A stretch of DNA of 64,000 nt from Betaproteobacteria bacterium (GCA_021373185.1 JAJFTF010000024.1:124001-188000), one strand, 5' to 3'; positions 19,168 through 27,499 are shown, counted from the stretch's first letter. Program-made: numbers and translations. Notes: generated by a model from the sequence alone, not told the origin.

Positions 19168-19561
19168 GAACTTCTACCTCCACCGCCATATCCCGCCAGT
19201 CTTCGCGACCGATCCGAATCAGATCCCAGATACCCAGCGGCACCACCACCAGAATGCACACCGCCCAGACCGTCAGCCACATGTTGGTGACGCCTCCCAA
19301 CAGCGCCTTGAGCTCGCCGGTGAAATTCAGGACCACCACCAAAGTGCCGGTAATGCCATAAAAACGGTAGCCGGCCCAACGCTGGTATTCGCCGACGCGT
19401 CGGTCGGGATGATGGGCGGCGGAGGCGTAAACGAAAATCGACGCCGCGATCCACACCATGATCAGGGGTGGAACCATCACCGCCAGAATGCTGCCGAACA
19501 GGAATATTTGCGCAGAGCGACGGCATTGCGCCGCGCTGATGATTTTTTCAACCTTCTTCAT
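19160..19561 (-). CDS. Conserved-looking membrane protein of the bio operon
   Basis: The 133 residues have about three predicted membrane helices (about 17-45, 68-85, 94-112) and an acidic C-terminus. I do not recognise a named family. The stop overlaps bioB by 8 bp, so it is the first gene of the biotin transcript and is probably co-translated with bioB. It starts 54 bp from comF on the other strand. A role in biotin metabolism is suggested only by position. Confidence 0.7.
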   Translation of the reverse strand: MKKVEKIISAAQCRRSAQIFLFGSILAVMVPPLIMVWIAASIFVYASAAHHPDRRVGEYQRWAGYRFYGITGTLVVVLNFTGELKALLGGVTNMWLTVWAVCILVVVPLGIWDLIRIGREDWRDMAVEVEVHE

Positions 19562-19615
19562 GGCTCGTCTTCATTCACAGTAAAATGGCGGCAATCTTCA
19601 AGGATTAGCCCAAAG

Positions 19616-20329
19616 TTGTCAAATCTCTTCCCTATTATTTTAAACAGTTGCGCAAATTTTGCGCAACGCATTTTGCCGCGCCATTGCATCCTGTGCGAGG
19701 CGGCATCGCCCAACCGGCCTTTGTGCGCGAGTTGCCACGCCGATCTGCCCCACCATGCAATGCCGGCCTGCCCGGTGTGCGCTCTATCCACGCTTGACGG
19801 CCAAGTCTGCGGTCACTGCCTGCGCCACCCGCCCGCCTTCGACCACGCTCTGGCGGCATTCAGTTACGGCTTCCCGCTCGACCGCCTGCTGCACGCCTTC
19901 AAATACGCCGGCAACCTCGCCTTGGCCGACATATTGGCAGAACCGCTGGCCCGAATCGCCGCCGGCCACCCCAAACCGGACATGCTGCTGCCGATGCCGC
20001 TCCATCCATCGCGCCTCAAGGAGCGCGGCTTCAACCAGGCGCTGGAAATCGCCCGGCCGATTGCGAAATGGCTGAACATCCCGCTGGCCGCAGACGCCTG
20101 CCGCCGTACTCGCGACACCTCAAGCCAGGCCGGATTGAAGCTGAAAGAGCGCCGCCGCAACGTGCGCGGCGCGTTTGCCTGCGATCTCGACCTTGCCGGA
20201 AAAATAATTGCCGTACTGGATGACGTAATGACCACCGGCGCGACCCTCAACGAGATCAGCCGGGTTCTGAAAAGTCGCGGCGCGGTCGAAGTGAGCGCTT
20301 GGGTCGTGGCGAGAACTCTGCCTGAATAA
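19616..20329 (+). CDS. comF: ComF-family phosphoribosyltransferase-like protein
   Basis: ComF proteins act in natural transformation, in the cytoplasmic handling of incoming DNA. The 237-residue protein has an N-terminal zinc ribbon with four cysteine pairs (C-I-L-C, C-A-S-C, C-P-V-C, C-G-H-C). The C-terminal PRPP-binding motif is V-L-D-D-V-M-T-T-G-A-T. No ATG fits in frame. I chose the TTG at 19616, which leaves a usual length; a TTG at 19673 is the alternative. It is divergent from the bio operon. Confidence 0.85.
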   Translation: MSNLFPIILNSCANFAQRILPRHCILCEAASPNRPLCASCHADLPHHAMPACPVCALSTLDGQVCGHCLRHPPAFDHALAAFSYGFPLDRLLHAFKYAGNLALADILAEPLARIAAGHPKPDMLLPMPLHPSRLKERGFNQALEIARPIAKWLNIPLAADACRRTRDTSSQAGLKLKERRRNVRGAFACDLDLAGKIIAVLDDVMTTGATLNEISRVLKSRGAVEVSAWVVARTLPE

Positions 20330-20353
20330 ATATCAACCAATAAAAAACAGTTC

Positions 20354-20452
20354 AGCCACGGATTAACACGGATGCGCACGGATTACTTTTTAGCGGAAGA
20401 AAAGTGTTAATCAACACGTTTTATCTGTGCTAATCCGTGTAAATCCGTGGCT
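20354..20452. repeat. Inverted repeat between comF and trmL
   Basis: Arms of 20 bp (20354-20373 and 20433-20452) match with one mismatch. The motif ATCCGTG occurs several times within the element. It fills the comF-trmL gap, has no coding capacity, and resembles dispersed intergenic repeats common in bacteria. Confidence 0.8.
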
Positions 20453-20484
20453 AACGTCAGTTTTTAGATCAACAGAAAGAAACC

Positions 20485-20949
20485 ATGTTCAACATCGTTC
20501 TGTACCAGCCGGAAATTCCGCCCAACACCGGCAACATCATCCGCCTCAGCGCCAACACCGGTTGCCGGCTGCACCTGGTCAAGCCGCTCGGGTTCTCGCT
20601 GGACGACAAGCAGCTACAGCGCGCCGGGCTGGATTACCATGAATACGCCACGCTCAAGACCCACGAAAACTGGCAGGAATGTCGGAATTTCTTTGCGGGA
20701 AGGCGGCTGTTCGCGCTGACCACCAAGGGCAGCAAGGGATATAGCGAAATCGCCTTTCAGCGCGACGACGTTTTCGTCTTCGGCCCGGAAACGCGCGGAC
20801 TGCCGGCGGAGATTCTGGCGGAATTCGACGAGACCCGGCGCATCCGCCTGCCGATGCTGCCGACCAGCCGCAGCCTGAATCTGTCCAATGCGGTGGCGGT
20901 GGTGGTATTTGAGGCGTGGCGGCAGATCGGGTTTGACGGCGGGGTTTAA
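20485..20949 (+). CDS. trmL: tRNA 2'-O-methyltransferase TrmL
   Basis: TrmL methylates the ribose of the wobble nucleotide 34 in certain tRNA(Leu). The 154 residues form a single SPOUT domain: N-terminal [13 protein letters not shown], middle F-G-P-E-T-R-G-L-P, and the knot region [17 protein letters not shown]. The Shine-Dalgarno is weak (AAGAAA). Its 3' end carries one copy of the direct repeat that brackets the downstream islet. Confidence 0.96.
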   Translation: MFNIVLYQPEIPPNTGNIIRLSANTGCRLHLVKPLGFSLDDKQLQRAGLDYHEYATLKTHENWQECRNFFAGRRLFALTTKGSKGYSEIAFQRDDVFVFGPETRGLPAEILAEFDETRRIRLPMLPTSRSLNLSNAVAVVVFEAWRQIGFDGGV

Positions 20950-20969
20950 CCCGGAGAAGGCGCGATCAG
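20938..20969. repeat. Direct repeat, left copy (islet boundary)
   Basis: This 32-bp element, beginning GGCGGGGTTTAACCCGG and ending GCGATCAG, overlaps the last codons of trmL. A second copy lies at 24810-24843 at the gpsA end, in the same orientation. The two differ by one substitution and a 2-nt indel. Together they bracket two toxin-antitoxin modules and a large secreted protein gene. Confidence 0.8.
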
Positions 20970-21003
20970 AAACAAGTTTATTGACCCAAAGCGCACGGTC
21001 GCC

Positions 21004-21312
21004 TTAGGAGTGAGAAGGAACGCGCGGCGTGGCATGGAGTTGCACGCCCAGTGCATTGATGACCTTGAGGATGGTGGCAAAGCTCGGATTGCCTTCGCCG
21101 GATAGCGCCTTGTACAGGCTTTCGCGTCCCAAGCCGGTATCGCGCGCAAGCTGGCTCATGCCCTTGGCGCGGGCGATATCGCCCAGAACCTTGGCGATAA
21201 AAGCGGGATCGTCCCCGGCTTCTTCCAGGCAGGCTTCCAGATAGAGGGCCATGTCCTCGTCAGTTTTAAGGTGCTCTACCACATCCCATTTACGCAGTTT
21301 GAGGGTTGCCAT
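21004..21312 (-). CDS. HigA-like antitoxin (HI1420 type)
   Basis: This 102-residue protein is an addiction-module antidote of the HI1420 type. The N-terminal W-D-V-V-E-H-L-K-T-D-E-D-M-A-L-Y-L is followed by an XRE helix-turn-helix (about 53-85) with M-S-Q-L-A-R-D-T-G-L-G-R-E-S-L-Y-K-A-L-S. It neutralizes the toxin encoded 9 bp upstream and should repress the shared promoter. The toxin-first order is normal for this family. Confidence 0.92.
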   Translation of the reverse strand: MATLKLRKWDVVEHLKTDEDMALYLEACLEEAGDDPAFIAKVLGDIARAKGMSQLARDTGLGRESLYKALSGEGNPSFATILKVINALGVQLHATPRVPSHS

Positions 21313-21321
21313 ATTGGCCTC

Positions 21322-21612
21322 CTAAAATTCTTGCGCCAACTTCAGCGCGGTTTTGATATCCCTGGATTGGGTCGACTTGTCGCCGCCCGCCAGCAAAATC
21401 ACCATTTCCATGTCGCGTTGCGCGAAATACACGCGATAGCCCGGCCCATAATGAATTCGCATTTCCGAAACGCCTTCGCCCACCGACTCGCAATCGCCGA
21501 AGTTATCCTCTTCGGCACGACGAATCCGCATCTTGATCCGCGCCGCTGCTTGCCGATCTCGCAACCCGGCAAGCCAGACATCGAACAGTTCGGTGGTATG
21601 AATTGCTTTCAT
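21322..21612 (-). CDS. HigB-like toxin (addiction module killer protein)
   Basis: This 96-residue RelE-superfamily toxin of the HI1419/Gp49-like type has F-D-V-W-L-A-G-L-R-D-R-Q-A-A-A-R-I near the start, then M-R-I-H-Y-G-P-G-Y-R-V-Y-F and L-L-A-G-G-D-K-S-T-Q at the end. No Shine-Dalgarno precedes the ATG. A plausible promoter with -10 only a few bases upstream suggests a near-leaderless transcript. The imperfect palindrome GTATGCTATGGGATAC (21622-21637) may be the operator. Confidence 0.92.
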   Translation of the reverse strand: MKAIHTTELFDVWLAGLRDRQAAARIKMRIRRAEEDNFGDCESVGEGVSEMRIHYGPGYRVYFAQRDMEMVILLAGGDKSTQSRDIKTALKLAQEF

Positions 21613-21734
21613 GGATCAAGTGTATGCTATGGGATACAATATTACAATGGCGGTTTGCGCCATCAAGCGACCGCAAACCGAAGCCACAGGAATAGGCGCT
21701 TGATCGTCACCCCAAATCGCTGGCCGAGTTGAAA

Positions 21735-21758
21735 TAAAAAAACCCGCCGCAGCGGGTT
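21735..21758 (-). terminator. Terminator of the secreted-protein gene
   Basis: A 7-bp stem (21741-21747 with 21752-21758) with loop CGCA is followed on the minus strand by a run of T. It lies 12 bp after the stop codon of the 744-residue protein. Confidence 0.88.
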
Positions 21759-21769
21759 GGGTGGGTGGT

Positions 21770-24004
21770 TTACCAGAGGTCGATTTTTTGCGACACGCTT
21801 CCTGCCACGCCTGCGATACTTGTAAAGTTCACCACGGCTGTTTCGAGGGCTAGATCTGAACCATTCTTTACAATCGTTACTCGTATGGTAGCCACTCCAG
21901 TTCGAACAGCAGTTACAGTTGCATTTGCAGTATTCACTCCTGACACAGAGCCGGCTGGAACATCCTTTGAAAGAGTAATATTGTGGATCTGAGTCTCTCC
22001 AACCGCACCAGCAAATACCTGCCCAGCACCTCCAGCGCCCCCATTTACCCAAGTTCCTGCATCTTTACTTGCAAAAGCTACCGCTGCTGTATCGACCTCA
22101 AAGTTGAGGGTAGGTGAAGCAGCGCTGTCTCCTTGGGCATTATAGGATTTGAATACAAGGGTATGATTTCCATTCCCCAGTGCAGGGGTTTGCCATGTCA
22201 ACACATTTCCAATATTGATCGGCGCTCCTCCATCCACAATTGCTTTATACCCTGTAGCCCCTGCTACCTGTGGCACATCAAAAGTTGGCGTGGTATTGCT
22301 CGTAATATTATCCGTATTTGATGTTCCAGTATCGCTTGCTGCCTGCATATCCGGAGCTCCAGGAGCCGCTGGAACAGTTGATGCTGCCGCCGTTGAAGTC
22401 GTCGTCTTGTTATCCTTCGCATCCGCCGCCACTGCCACCCCAGCCGCCGCACCCACCACCGCCACGGTCGGTATCGCAACCCCGCCCACGGTAATCGACG
22501 CGCCGCCCAGCGCGCCCGGCGCTGCCGCTGTGGTGGCTTGGCCCGCTGTCGCCGCCGCCGCTTCCAGCCCGCCGCCCGCTGCCGCATCGGTGGCTACGCC
22601 CAAGGCTGCCGTGGCATCGGCCAGTTTGATTTCCGCGCTTGCCACGCGCTGCTGGGCGCGGCGCAGTTCTTCCACCAGCCCGTCGATGCCCGCCAACCGG
22701 CTCTTTTCCAGCTTGTCCAGTTGCTGGCGCGCTTCGGTGAGTTCCTTCTCCAGACGCTCAACCGAGGCTTCCAGTTCTTCTATGGCGCTGCGCGCTTTCT
22801 GCTGGCCGGCACGGTCGCCGCCGCCTGCCAGGCGCAGGGCGTTGCCGCCAAAAGATGAGGCGCACTGGTTTGCGCCGCCGAGCGGAGCGTTGAAAGTGAG
22901 GGACAGGCCGTTGCCACTCTCGGAGCGGTAGGCGGTGAGGCGCAGGGCGCTGTCGGCGCATTTGCCCAGGCGCCGGTCGAGCGACAGGAAGTTGCGTTCG
23001 GTAGCCGGCAGCGCGCTGGCGCTCATCAGGCTGGAAAGCTGCACGCCGCTGGATTCGCGCCCAGCCAGGGCGTTCCAGCGGCCCGAGATGTCGGCCAGGC
23101 CGAGGGTCAGGCCCTTGCCCGCATCGCGTCCGTCAGCTCCTTTGGTGGTGTAGCCCAGTGCTTGCAGCTTGCCAAGCCCCCCCCCCATGCCCGCCCTGAT
23201 GGGCAGGTCGAAGCCCATTGTGGTTTGCGAGGCGCCGGTCTGGAAGCGGGCTTCTTTGGTGTTGTCGTCGAAGCGCAGGGAGTCGGCTTGGCCGCCGACC
23301 ACGGTGGTGAGGTTGGCGGTGAGGCCGCCGCGCCCGACGCCCATCCGTCCGCCCAGAGTGGAGGTGGTGAAATCGCGGATGGCGAGGCCATTGGCGGTAG
23401 GCATCATGGCTTGCTTTTCGCCGGACAGGCCGAGGGTGAAATTATTCAGGCCGAAAGCGCGCGCCTTGCCGGGCATGGCCCAGACGCCTTCGCCGCTGAA
23501 TTTGAAGGTGCCGCCGTTGATCCCGTTTTTCCAGTCGCTCAGCAGATGCAGGGAGCTTGCGCCCATCAGGTTGGTGCGCCAGTGCTGGCGCAGCGATACG
23601 CCGGTGTCGCCGAGAAAGCGGTTGTCGTTGGCGCCGCCCCAGGAGTAGCCCTGGGAAAAATTGACTTCGGTAATGGAGTCGTTGTCCTTGAAGCGGGTGC
23701 GCACGCCCGAAGCGTTGGGCTGGAAGCTGGGAGCGAGCAACCAGCCGGAAATATTCGCGCTGGCGGGCTGTTGCATGGTGGCCGGCTGGCCGGGGGTGTT
23801 GCCGTTAACCGGGCCGACCGGGGTCAGTGGCGTGCCATTCGTGGAGTAGGGCTTGCCGTCGCGGAAATCCATCCGCATGTTGTCCCATGCGCCCTGAGTG
23901 GCGGCGCTATCCGGCGTCAGGGTAACGGCTTGAGCGGTGACAGGAAAAGCGGCCAGCAAAGCCAATGCCAGCGGCGCTGGGCGGAAATACACCTTCTTGT
24001 TCAT
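21770..24004 (-). CDS. Large secreted or surface protein, Ig-like C-terminus
   Basis: I do not recognise this 744-residue protein. A signal peptide (1-26) ends in A-Q-A. The next about 375 residues are Gly/Asn/Ser-rich with alternating polar and hydrophobic stretches, as in outer-membrane or surface beta proteins. A coiled coil follows (about 403-470, repeats of E-L-E and R-L-E-K-E-L-T). Then come an Ala/Gly-rich segment with a possible hydrophobic span and two Ig/fibronectin-like segments (about 565-744). I chose the ATG at 24004 because GGGGAG lies upstream and the signal peptide begins there. It lies between two toxin-antitoxin modules, inside a repeat-bracketed islet. Confidence 0.72.
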   Translation of the reverse strand: MNKKVYFRPAPLALALLAAFPVTAQAVTLTPDSAATQGAWDNMRMDFRDGKPYSTNGTPLTPVGPVNGNTPGQPATMQQPASANISGWLLAPSFQPNASGVRTRFKDNDSITEVNFSQGYSWGGANDNRFLGDTGVSLRQHWRTNLMGASSLHLLSDWKNGINGGTFKFSGEGVWAMPGKARAFGLNNFTLGLSGEKQAMMPTANGLAIRDFTTSTLGGRMGVGRGGLTANLTTVVGGQADSLRFDDNTKEARFQTGASQTTMGFDLPIRAGMGGGLGKLQALGYTTKGADGRDAGKGLTLGLADISGRWNALAGRESSGVQLSSLMSASALPATERNFLSLDRRLGKCADSALRLTAYRSESGNGLSLTFNAPLGGANQCASSFGGNALRLAGGGDRAGQQKARSAIEELEASVERLEKELTEARQQLDKLEKSRLAGIDGLVEELRRAQQRVASAEIKLADATAALGVATDAAAGGGLEAAAATAGQATTAAAPGALGGASITVGGVAIPTVAVVGAAAGVAVAADAKDNKTTTSTAAASTVPAAPGAPDMQAASDTGTSNTDNITSNTTPTFDVPQVAGATGYKAIVDGGAPINIGNVLTWQTPALGNGNHTLVFKSYNAQGDSAASPTLNFEVDTAAVAFASKDAGTWVNGGAGGAGQVFAGAVGETQIHNITLSKDVPAGSVSGVNTANATVTAVRTGVATIRVTIVKNGSDLALETAVVNFTSIAGVAGSVSQKIDLW

Positions 24005-24193
24005 CAACACGCTCCCCTGATTTTTCTTATTTATGACATTAAACAGCATCTATGACGCTGAAATTATTCCAACATATTGAAGCAATAAGAGTGATTTAGC
24101 AATCAGTTTTCGGTTGATTGCTGACGCAGCATCTTGCTGAAATCATTTCTAATCACTATGATTGAAATCGACCGAAGCACATAAGGAAAAACC

Positions 24194-24463
24194 ATGGCAC
24201 AGACAGAAACCAAAGTATTCACCGCACACGTCCCCCTGCCGCTGGCCGAAAAAGTGGATCAGTTGGCCGTTCGCCTGGAGCGCTCGCGCGGCTGGATCGT
24301 CAAGCAAGCGTTGACGGCCTGGATCGACCAGGAAGAGGAGCGCAGCCGCTTGACCCGCGAGGCGTTGGCGGACGTGGACGCCGGCCATGTCATCGACCAC
24401 CAGGCCGTGCAGGCATGGGCCGACAGCCTTGGCACCGACCAACCATTGCCGGTGCCGCGCTGA
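24194..24463 (+). CDS. Ribbon-helix-helix (CopG/ParD-type) antitoxin
   Basis: This 89-residue protein begins with a ribbon-helix-helix domain (about 7-50): F-T-A-H-V-P-L-P-L-A-E-K-V-D-Q-L-A, then R-S-R-G-W-I-V-K-Q-A-L. The acidic helical tail would bind the partner toxin. AAGGAAAAACC precedes the ATG. The stop overlaps the toxin start as TGATG. An inverted repeat GCAATCA/TGATTGC (24099-24121) upstream may be an operator. Confidence 0.9.
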   Translation: MAQTETKVFTAHVPLPLAEKVDQLAVRLERSRGWIVKQALTAWIDQEEERSRLTREALADVDAGHVIDHQAVQAWADSLGTDQPLPVPR

Positions 24464-24738
24464 TGGAACTGAAGTGGGCTAGCCGGGCGCTATCCGATCT
24501 GGCCCGCCTGTATGAGTTTCTGGCGCCAGTGAACCAACAGGCGGCGGCGCACACGGTAAAATCGCTGACTGCCGCACCGGCCAGCCTGCTGGCAAATCCG
24601 CGCATCGGTGAAAAACTGGAGGAATTCGAGCCGCGCGAGGTGCGCCGCATCCTTGTCGGACATTATGAGATGCGTTACGAAATTCAGGAGTCCACGATCT
24701 ACATGCTGCGGCTATGGCATGCCCGCGAGGATCGGTAG
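24463..24738 (+). CDS. ParE/RelE-family toxin
   Basis: This 91-residue toxin has the ParE-like start M-E-L-K-W-A-S-R-A-L-S-D-L-A-R-L-Y-E-F-L. The core is N-P-R-I-G-E-K-L-E-E-F, then E-V-R-R-I-L-V-G-H-Y-E-M-R-Y-E and the C-terminal L-R-L-W-H-A-R-E-D-R. I chose the ATG at 24463, one base into the antitoxin stop, over a longer in-frame form from 24415 that would read through the antitoxin end. ParE relatives poison gyrase and RelE relatives cleave mRNA; the sequence alone does not decide. Confidence 0.9.
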   Translation: MELKWASRALSDLARLYEFLAPVNQQAAAHTVKSLTAAPASLLANPRIGEKLEEFEPREVRRILVGHYEMRYEIQESTIYMLRLWHAREDR

Positions 24739-24748
24739 CGGCAGGAAA

Positions 24749-24801
24749 GGTAGGGTGCGTCCCACGCACCACAACCCTTGGTGCGTGGGACGCACCCTAC
24801 C
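24749..24801. repeat. Perfect 23-bp inverted repeat
   Basis: The two 23-bp arms (24749-24771 and 24779-24801) are perfectly complementary around a 7-nt loop. The core is GGGTGCGTCCCACGCACC, itself nearly palindromic. It lies just after the ParE-type toxin gene. The arm end GTAGGGTGCG recurs in the dsrK-dsrL gap, so this is probably a dispersed repeat family that could also act as a terminator. Confidence 0.85.
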
Positions 24802-24809
24802 TGATTATT

Positions 24810-24843
24810 GGCGGGGTTTAACCCGGCGAGAAGGGGCGATCAG
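24810..24843. repeat. Direct repeat, right copy (islet boundary)
   Basis: This is the second copy of the element at 20938-20969, 34 bp long because of a CG insertion, with one substitution. It includes the gpsA stop codon on the minus strand. Confidence 0.8.
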
Positions 24844-25826
24844 TTTTCCGCTTTGGGTTCGCGGCTGAGCAGCGCTTCCACCGCTCTGCCGGGCGGCATG
24901 CCTTCGAACAGCACCTGGCACACGGCGCGGGTAATCGGCATTTCCACATTCAGGCTTTCGGCCAGGCGCAGCACTTCGCGGGCGGTGTGCACGCCTTCGG
25001 CGATGTGGCCGAGTTCGGCCAGGATGGCGTCGAGCTTCTGGCCTTGGGCGAGGCGCAAACCGACGGTGCGGTTGCGCGACAAATCGCCGGTGCAGGTCAG
25101 GATCAAATCGCCGGCGCTGGCAAGTCCCATGAAGGTTTCGGCATGGCCGCCCATGGCTGCGCCGAGGCGGCCGATTTCGGCCAGCCCACGGGTAATCAAG
25201 GCGGCGCGGGCATTGTAGCCGAAGCCCATGCCGTCGGAGATTCCCGCCGCAATCGCCATGACGTTCTTCACTGCGCCACCGACCTCGACACCGACGACAT
25301 CGCTGCTAGAATAAATCCGCAGCTTCTGGCTGTGCAGTTCCAGCGCCATGGCGTGGGCAAAAAGCACGTTGTCGGCGGCCAGGGTGAGCGCCGTCGGCAA
25401 GCCCTTGGCCACTTCCTGGGCGAAGCTCGGGCCGGACAGCACGCCGCACTCGATCTTGCACCCCATCTCTTCCGCCACCACTTGGTGCGGCAACTTGGCG
25501 GTGCCGGACTCGAAGCCCTTGCATGCCCAGAGCAACGGATTATTCGCGCCCATTGCCGCCATCTGGCGTACCACCGGCCGGAGCCCGGCGGTAGGCACCA
25601 CCACCAGGCTGAGGTCTGCCCGGTCGAGCGCCTGTTCGAATTTCAGTTCAATCTTGAGGGAATCGGGAAAGGGAAAACCGGGCAGATAGCGCCGGTTGGC
25701 GCGCTCGTTCGACATCTCGGTGAGCTGCGCCGGATTGCGCGTCCACAGGCAGACTTCGTGGCGTGCGGCGAGGCTGATTGCCAGCGCCGTTCCCCATGCG
25801 CCGGCGCCGAATACGGCGATTTTCAT
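24840..25826 (-). CDS. gpsA: Glycerol-3-phosphate dehydrogenase [NAD(P)+] GpsA
   Basis: GpsA makes sn-glycerol-3-phosphate for phospholipid synthesis. The 328 residues begin M-K-I-A-V-F-G-A-G-A-W-G-T-A-L-A with the dinucleotide-binding loop. They include W-A-C-K-G-F-E, L-S-G-P-S-F-A-Q-E-V, and the catalytic lysine region G-G-A-V-K-N-V-M-A-I-A-A-G. I chose the ATG at 25826, which overlaps the SH3 protein stop by 4 bp. The convergent trmL-gpsA arrangement is ancestral in many betaproteobacteria, but here the two are separated by an islet. Confidence 0.97.
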   Translation of the reverse strand: MKIAVFGAGAWGTALAISLAARHEVCLWTRNPAQLTEMSNERANRRYLPGFPFPDSLKIELKFEQALDRADLSLVVVPTAGLRPVVRQMAAMGANNPLLWACKGFESGTAKLPHQVVAEEMGCKIECGVLSGPSFAQEVAKGLPTALTLAADNVLFAHAMALELHSQKLRIYSSSDVVGVEVGGAVKNVMAIAAGISDGMGFGYNARAALITRGLAEIGRLGAAMGGHAETFMGLASAGDLILTCTGDLSRNRTVGLRLAQGQKLDAILAELGHIAEGVHTAREVLRLAESLNVEMPITRAVCQVLFEGMPPGRAVEALLSREPKAEN

Positions 25827-26293
25827 GAGCCCCACACCTGGCTGGCCAGCACGAAGCCGACCTGGCCGTCGCGATGGCGCACCTTGAGCCAACCCGCCGC
25901 GCCATGTTCAATCAGTTCCAGCGCCACGTCGCGCTCGGCCTGGAATACCAGCGGCGCCTTGGCATCGGCGGACTGGCGCACATCGGCCCGCGCTGCCGTT
26001 ACCAGCACCGTGCGCACATTGCTCAGGTTCTTTTTCTCGATCCAGAACAGGCGACCGGTGATATCGCGCACCTTGACCCACTGGTCGAGATTGACGATCA
26101 CTTCTACCGGATAATATTTGTCCGCCACGAACAGACGCGTGCCTTGCACCGATGGGGAGTCGTACAGAATGGCGCTGTCCGCGCCGACACTGCGGTAATC
26201 CAGCGCCAGAGCGGCGCCAGAAAAACAGCAAAACAGCAGCAGGACCAGTCCGGCCAGACGGGGATGCGTCTTTGGCAGCCAGCCCGCCATCAT
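25823..26293 (-). CDS. SH3-domain periplasmic protein
   Basis: This 156-residue protein has an N-terminal signal or anchor helix (about 12-31, ending A-L-A). Two SH3-like segments follow, one starting D-Y-R-S-V-G-A-D-S-A-I-L-Y-D-S-P-S and one V-T-A-A-R-A-D-V-R-Q-S-A-D. Bacterial SH3 domains often bind cell wall. The start is 2 bp after the secB stop and the stop overlaps gpsA, so it belongs to the secB-gpsA transcript. The start could be either of two adjacent ATG codons. Confidence 0.88.
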   Translation of the reverse strand: MMAGWLPKTHPRLAGLVLLLFCCFSGAALALDYRSVGADSAILYDSPSVQGTRLFVADKYYPVEVIVNLDQWVKVRDITGRLFWIEKKNLSNVRTVLVTAARADVRQSADAKAPLVFQAERDVALELIEHGAAGWLKVRHRDGQVGFVLASQVWGS

Positions 26294-26295
26294 GC

Positions 26296-26754
26296 TTAGT
26301 GCGCAGTAGCCGCAGCCGCTTCCTGCTCTGCCAAGCGCTGCTGGTACATCAGGTCGAAATTGACCGGGTTCAGCAGCACTGGCGGGAATCCGGCACGCGA
26401 CACCAGGTCCGAAATCACTTCGCGCACGTAGGGGAACAGAATATTGGGGCAGGTGATGCCGAGAATCGGCTCCATGTCTTCGGCAGGAACGTCGCGAATC
26501 TGGAAAATGCCGGCTTGGGCAGCTTCCACCAGGAACAGGGTGCGGTCGTCGGACAGCTTGGCGGTGACGGTCACGGTCAGCACGGTTTCGTAGATGCCCT
26601 CTTCGACCATCTCGCCCTTGTTGTGCAACTGCACGTCCACTTTCGGCGTTTCGCGCTGCATGAAGATTTGCGGCGCATGCGGAATCTCCAACGACAAATC
26701 CTTGACGTAGATTTTTTCGATGGAAAAAACCGGCTGTTTTTGTTCTTCGCTCAT
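26296..26754 (-). CDS. secB: Protein-export chaperone SecB
   Basis: SecB keeps preproteins unfolded and hands them to SecA. The 152 residues contain the family patterns I-Y-V-K-D-L-S-L-E-I-P-H-A-P-Q-I-F and the G-I-F-Q-I substrate-groove strand. C-P-N-I-L-F-P-Y-V-R-E-V-I-S-D-L is near the end. Length is normal. It lies in the conserved grxC-secB-gpsA neighbourhood. Confidence 0.97.
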   Translation of the reverse strand: MSEEQKQPVFSIEKIYVKDLSLEIPHAPQIFMQRETPKVDVQLHNKGEMVEEGIYETVLTVTVTAKLSDDRTLFLVEAAQAGIFQIRDVPAEDMEPILGITCPNILFPYVREVISDLVSRAGFPPVLLNPVNFDLMYQQRLAEQEAAAATAH

Positions 26755-26808
26755 GAAACTTCCTAACTCTTGACTGGATAAAATTAAAAACAGGCCGTGC
26801 GGCTAAAA

Positions 26809-27228
26809 TCAATGCCGCATCAGCCAGGATTTGAGACTTGCAGCATCCAAAGCGCCCGCAACCCGATCCACCTCGGCGCCATTCTTGAACAAGGCCAGCG
26901 TGGGGATACTGCGGATGCTGAATTGCTGCGCCAGGGATTGTTCCACTTCGGTGTTGACCTTGGCGAACAGCACGCGGGTTTTCATCTCGACGGCAAGCTG
27001 GGCAAACACCGGCGCCATCATTTTGCACGGCCCGCACCACGGCGCCCAGAAATCCACCAGTACCGGCAATTCGTTCCGGGCGACATACGGGCCGAAACTG
27101 GCGGCGGTCAGTTCCACCGGCGAACCGGCAAGCACATGAGCGCCGCATTTACCGCATTTCGGATTTTGTTCCAGGCGTTCGTCCGGCACCCTGTTGGTCG
27201 CCAGACATTCAGGACAAACGACGTTCAT
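26809..27228 (-). CDS. trxC: Thioredoxin 2 (TrxC)
   Basis: TrxC is a zinc-containing thioredoxin that reduces protein disulfides, often induced by oxidative stress. The 139 residues have an N-terminal zinc ribbon (C5-P-E-C8 and C25-G-K-C28) and the thioredoxin active site W-C-G-P-C (C65, C68). The ATG overlaps the grxC stop by one base (TAATG). Its place between grxC and secB differs from the usual order and adds to the thiol-redox content of this stretch. Confidence 0.96.
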   Translation of the reverse strand: MNVVCPECLATNRVPDERLEQNPKCGKCGAHVLAGSPVELTAASFGPYVARNELPVLVDFWAPWCGPCKMMAPVFAQLAVEMKTRVLFAKVNTEVEQSLAQQFSIRSIPTLALFKNGAEVDRVAGALDAASLKSWLMRH

Positions 27229-27497
27229 TATTTATGAGCGATGCTCGCCAGCAAAGGGTCGAGTCCACCGGCGCGATCCAGCGCGGTCAGGTCATCGCAA
27301 CCGCCGACATGGGTGTGACCGATAAAAATCTGCGGCACGGTGCGGCGACCGGTTTTTTCGAGCATCTCGCTCATTTTGGACGGATCGAGGTCTATCCGGA
27401 TCTTGTTGATTTCCGTCACGCCCTTGGATAACAACAATCTCTCTGCCATGGTGCAATACGGGCAGACAGCGGTGCAGTACATGGTCACATTCGACAT
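27228..27497 (-). CDS. grxC: Glutaredoxin 3 (GrxC)
   Basis: GrxC is a dithiol glutaredoxin that reduces glutathione-mixed disulfides. The 89 residues have active site C-P-Y-C (about 13-16), T-V-P-Q-I-F-I and G-G-C-D-D-L at the glutathione pocket. I chose the second ATG (27497), because GGAG is 8 nt upstream of it and only 2 nt from the first ATG at 27503. Confidence 0.95.
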   Translation of the reverse strand: MSNVTMYCTAVCPYCTMAERLLLSKGVTEINKIRIDLDPSKMSEMLEKTGRRTVPQIFIGHTHVGGCDDLTALDRAGGLDPLLASIAHK

Positions 27498-27499
27498 CG

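Noticed and set aside
18998..19615. N-terminal extension of the comF frame
   Set aside because: This stretch runs antisense through bioB and the membrane-protein gene. ComF homology begins only after about 19616.
24749..24801. Insertion-sequence terminal inverted repeats
   Set aside because: The arms are separated by only 7 bp, so there is no room for a transposase. It is a small hairpin repeat.
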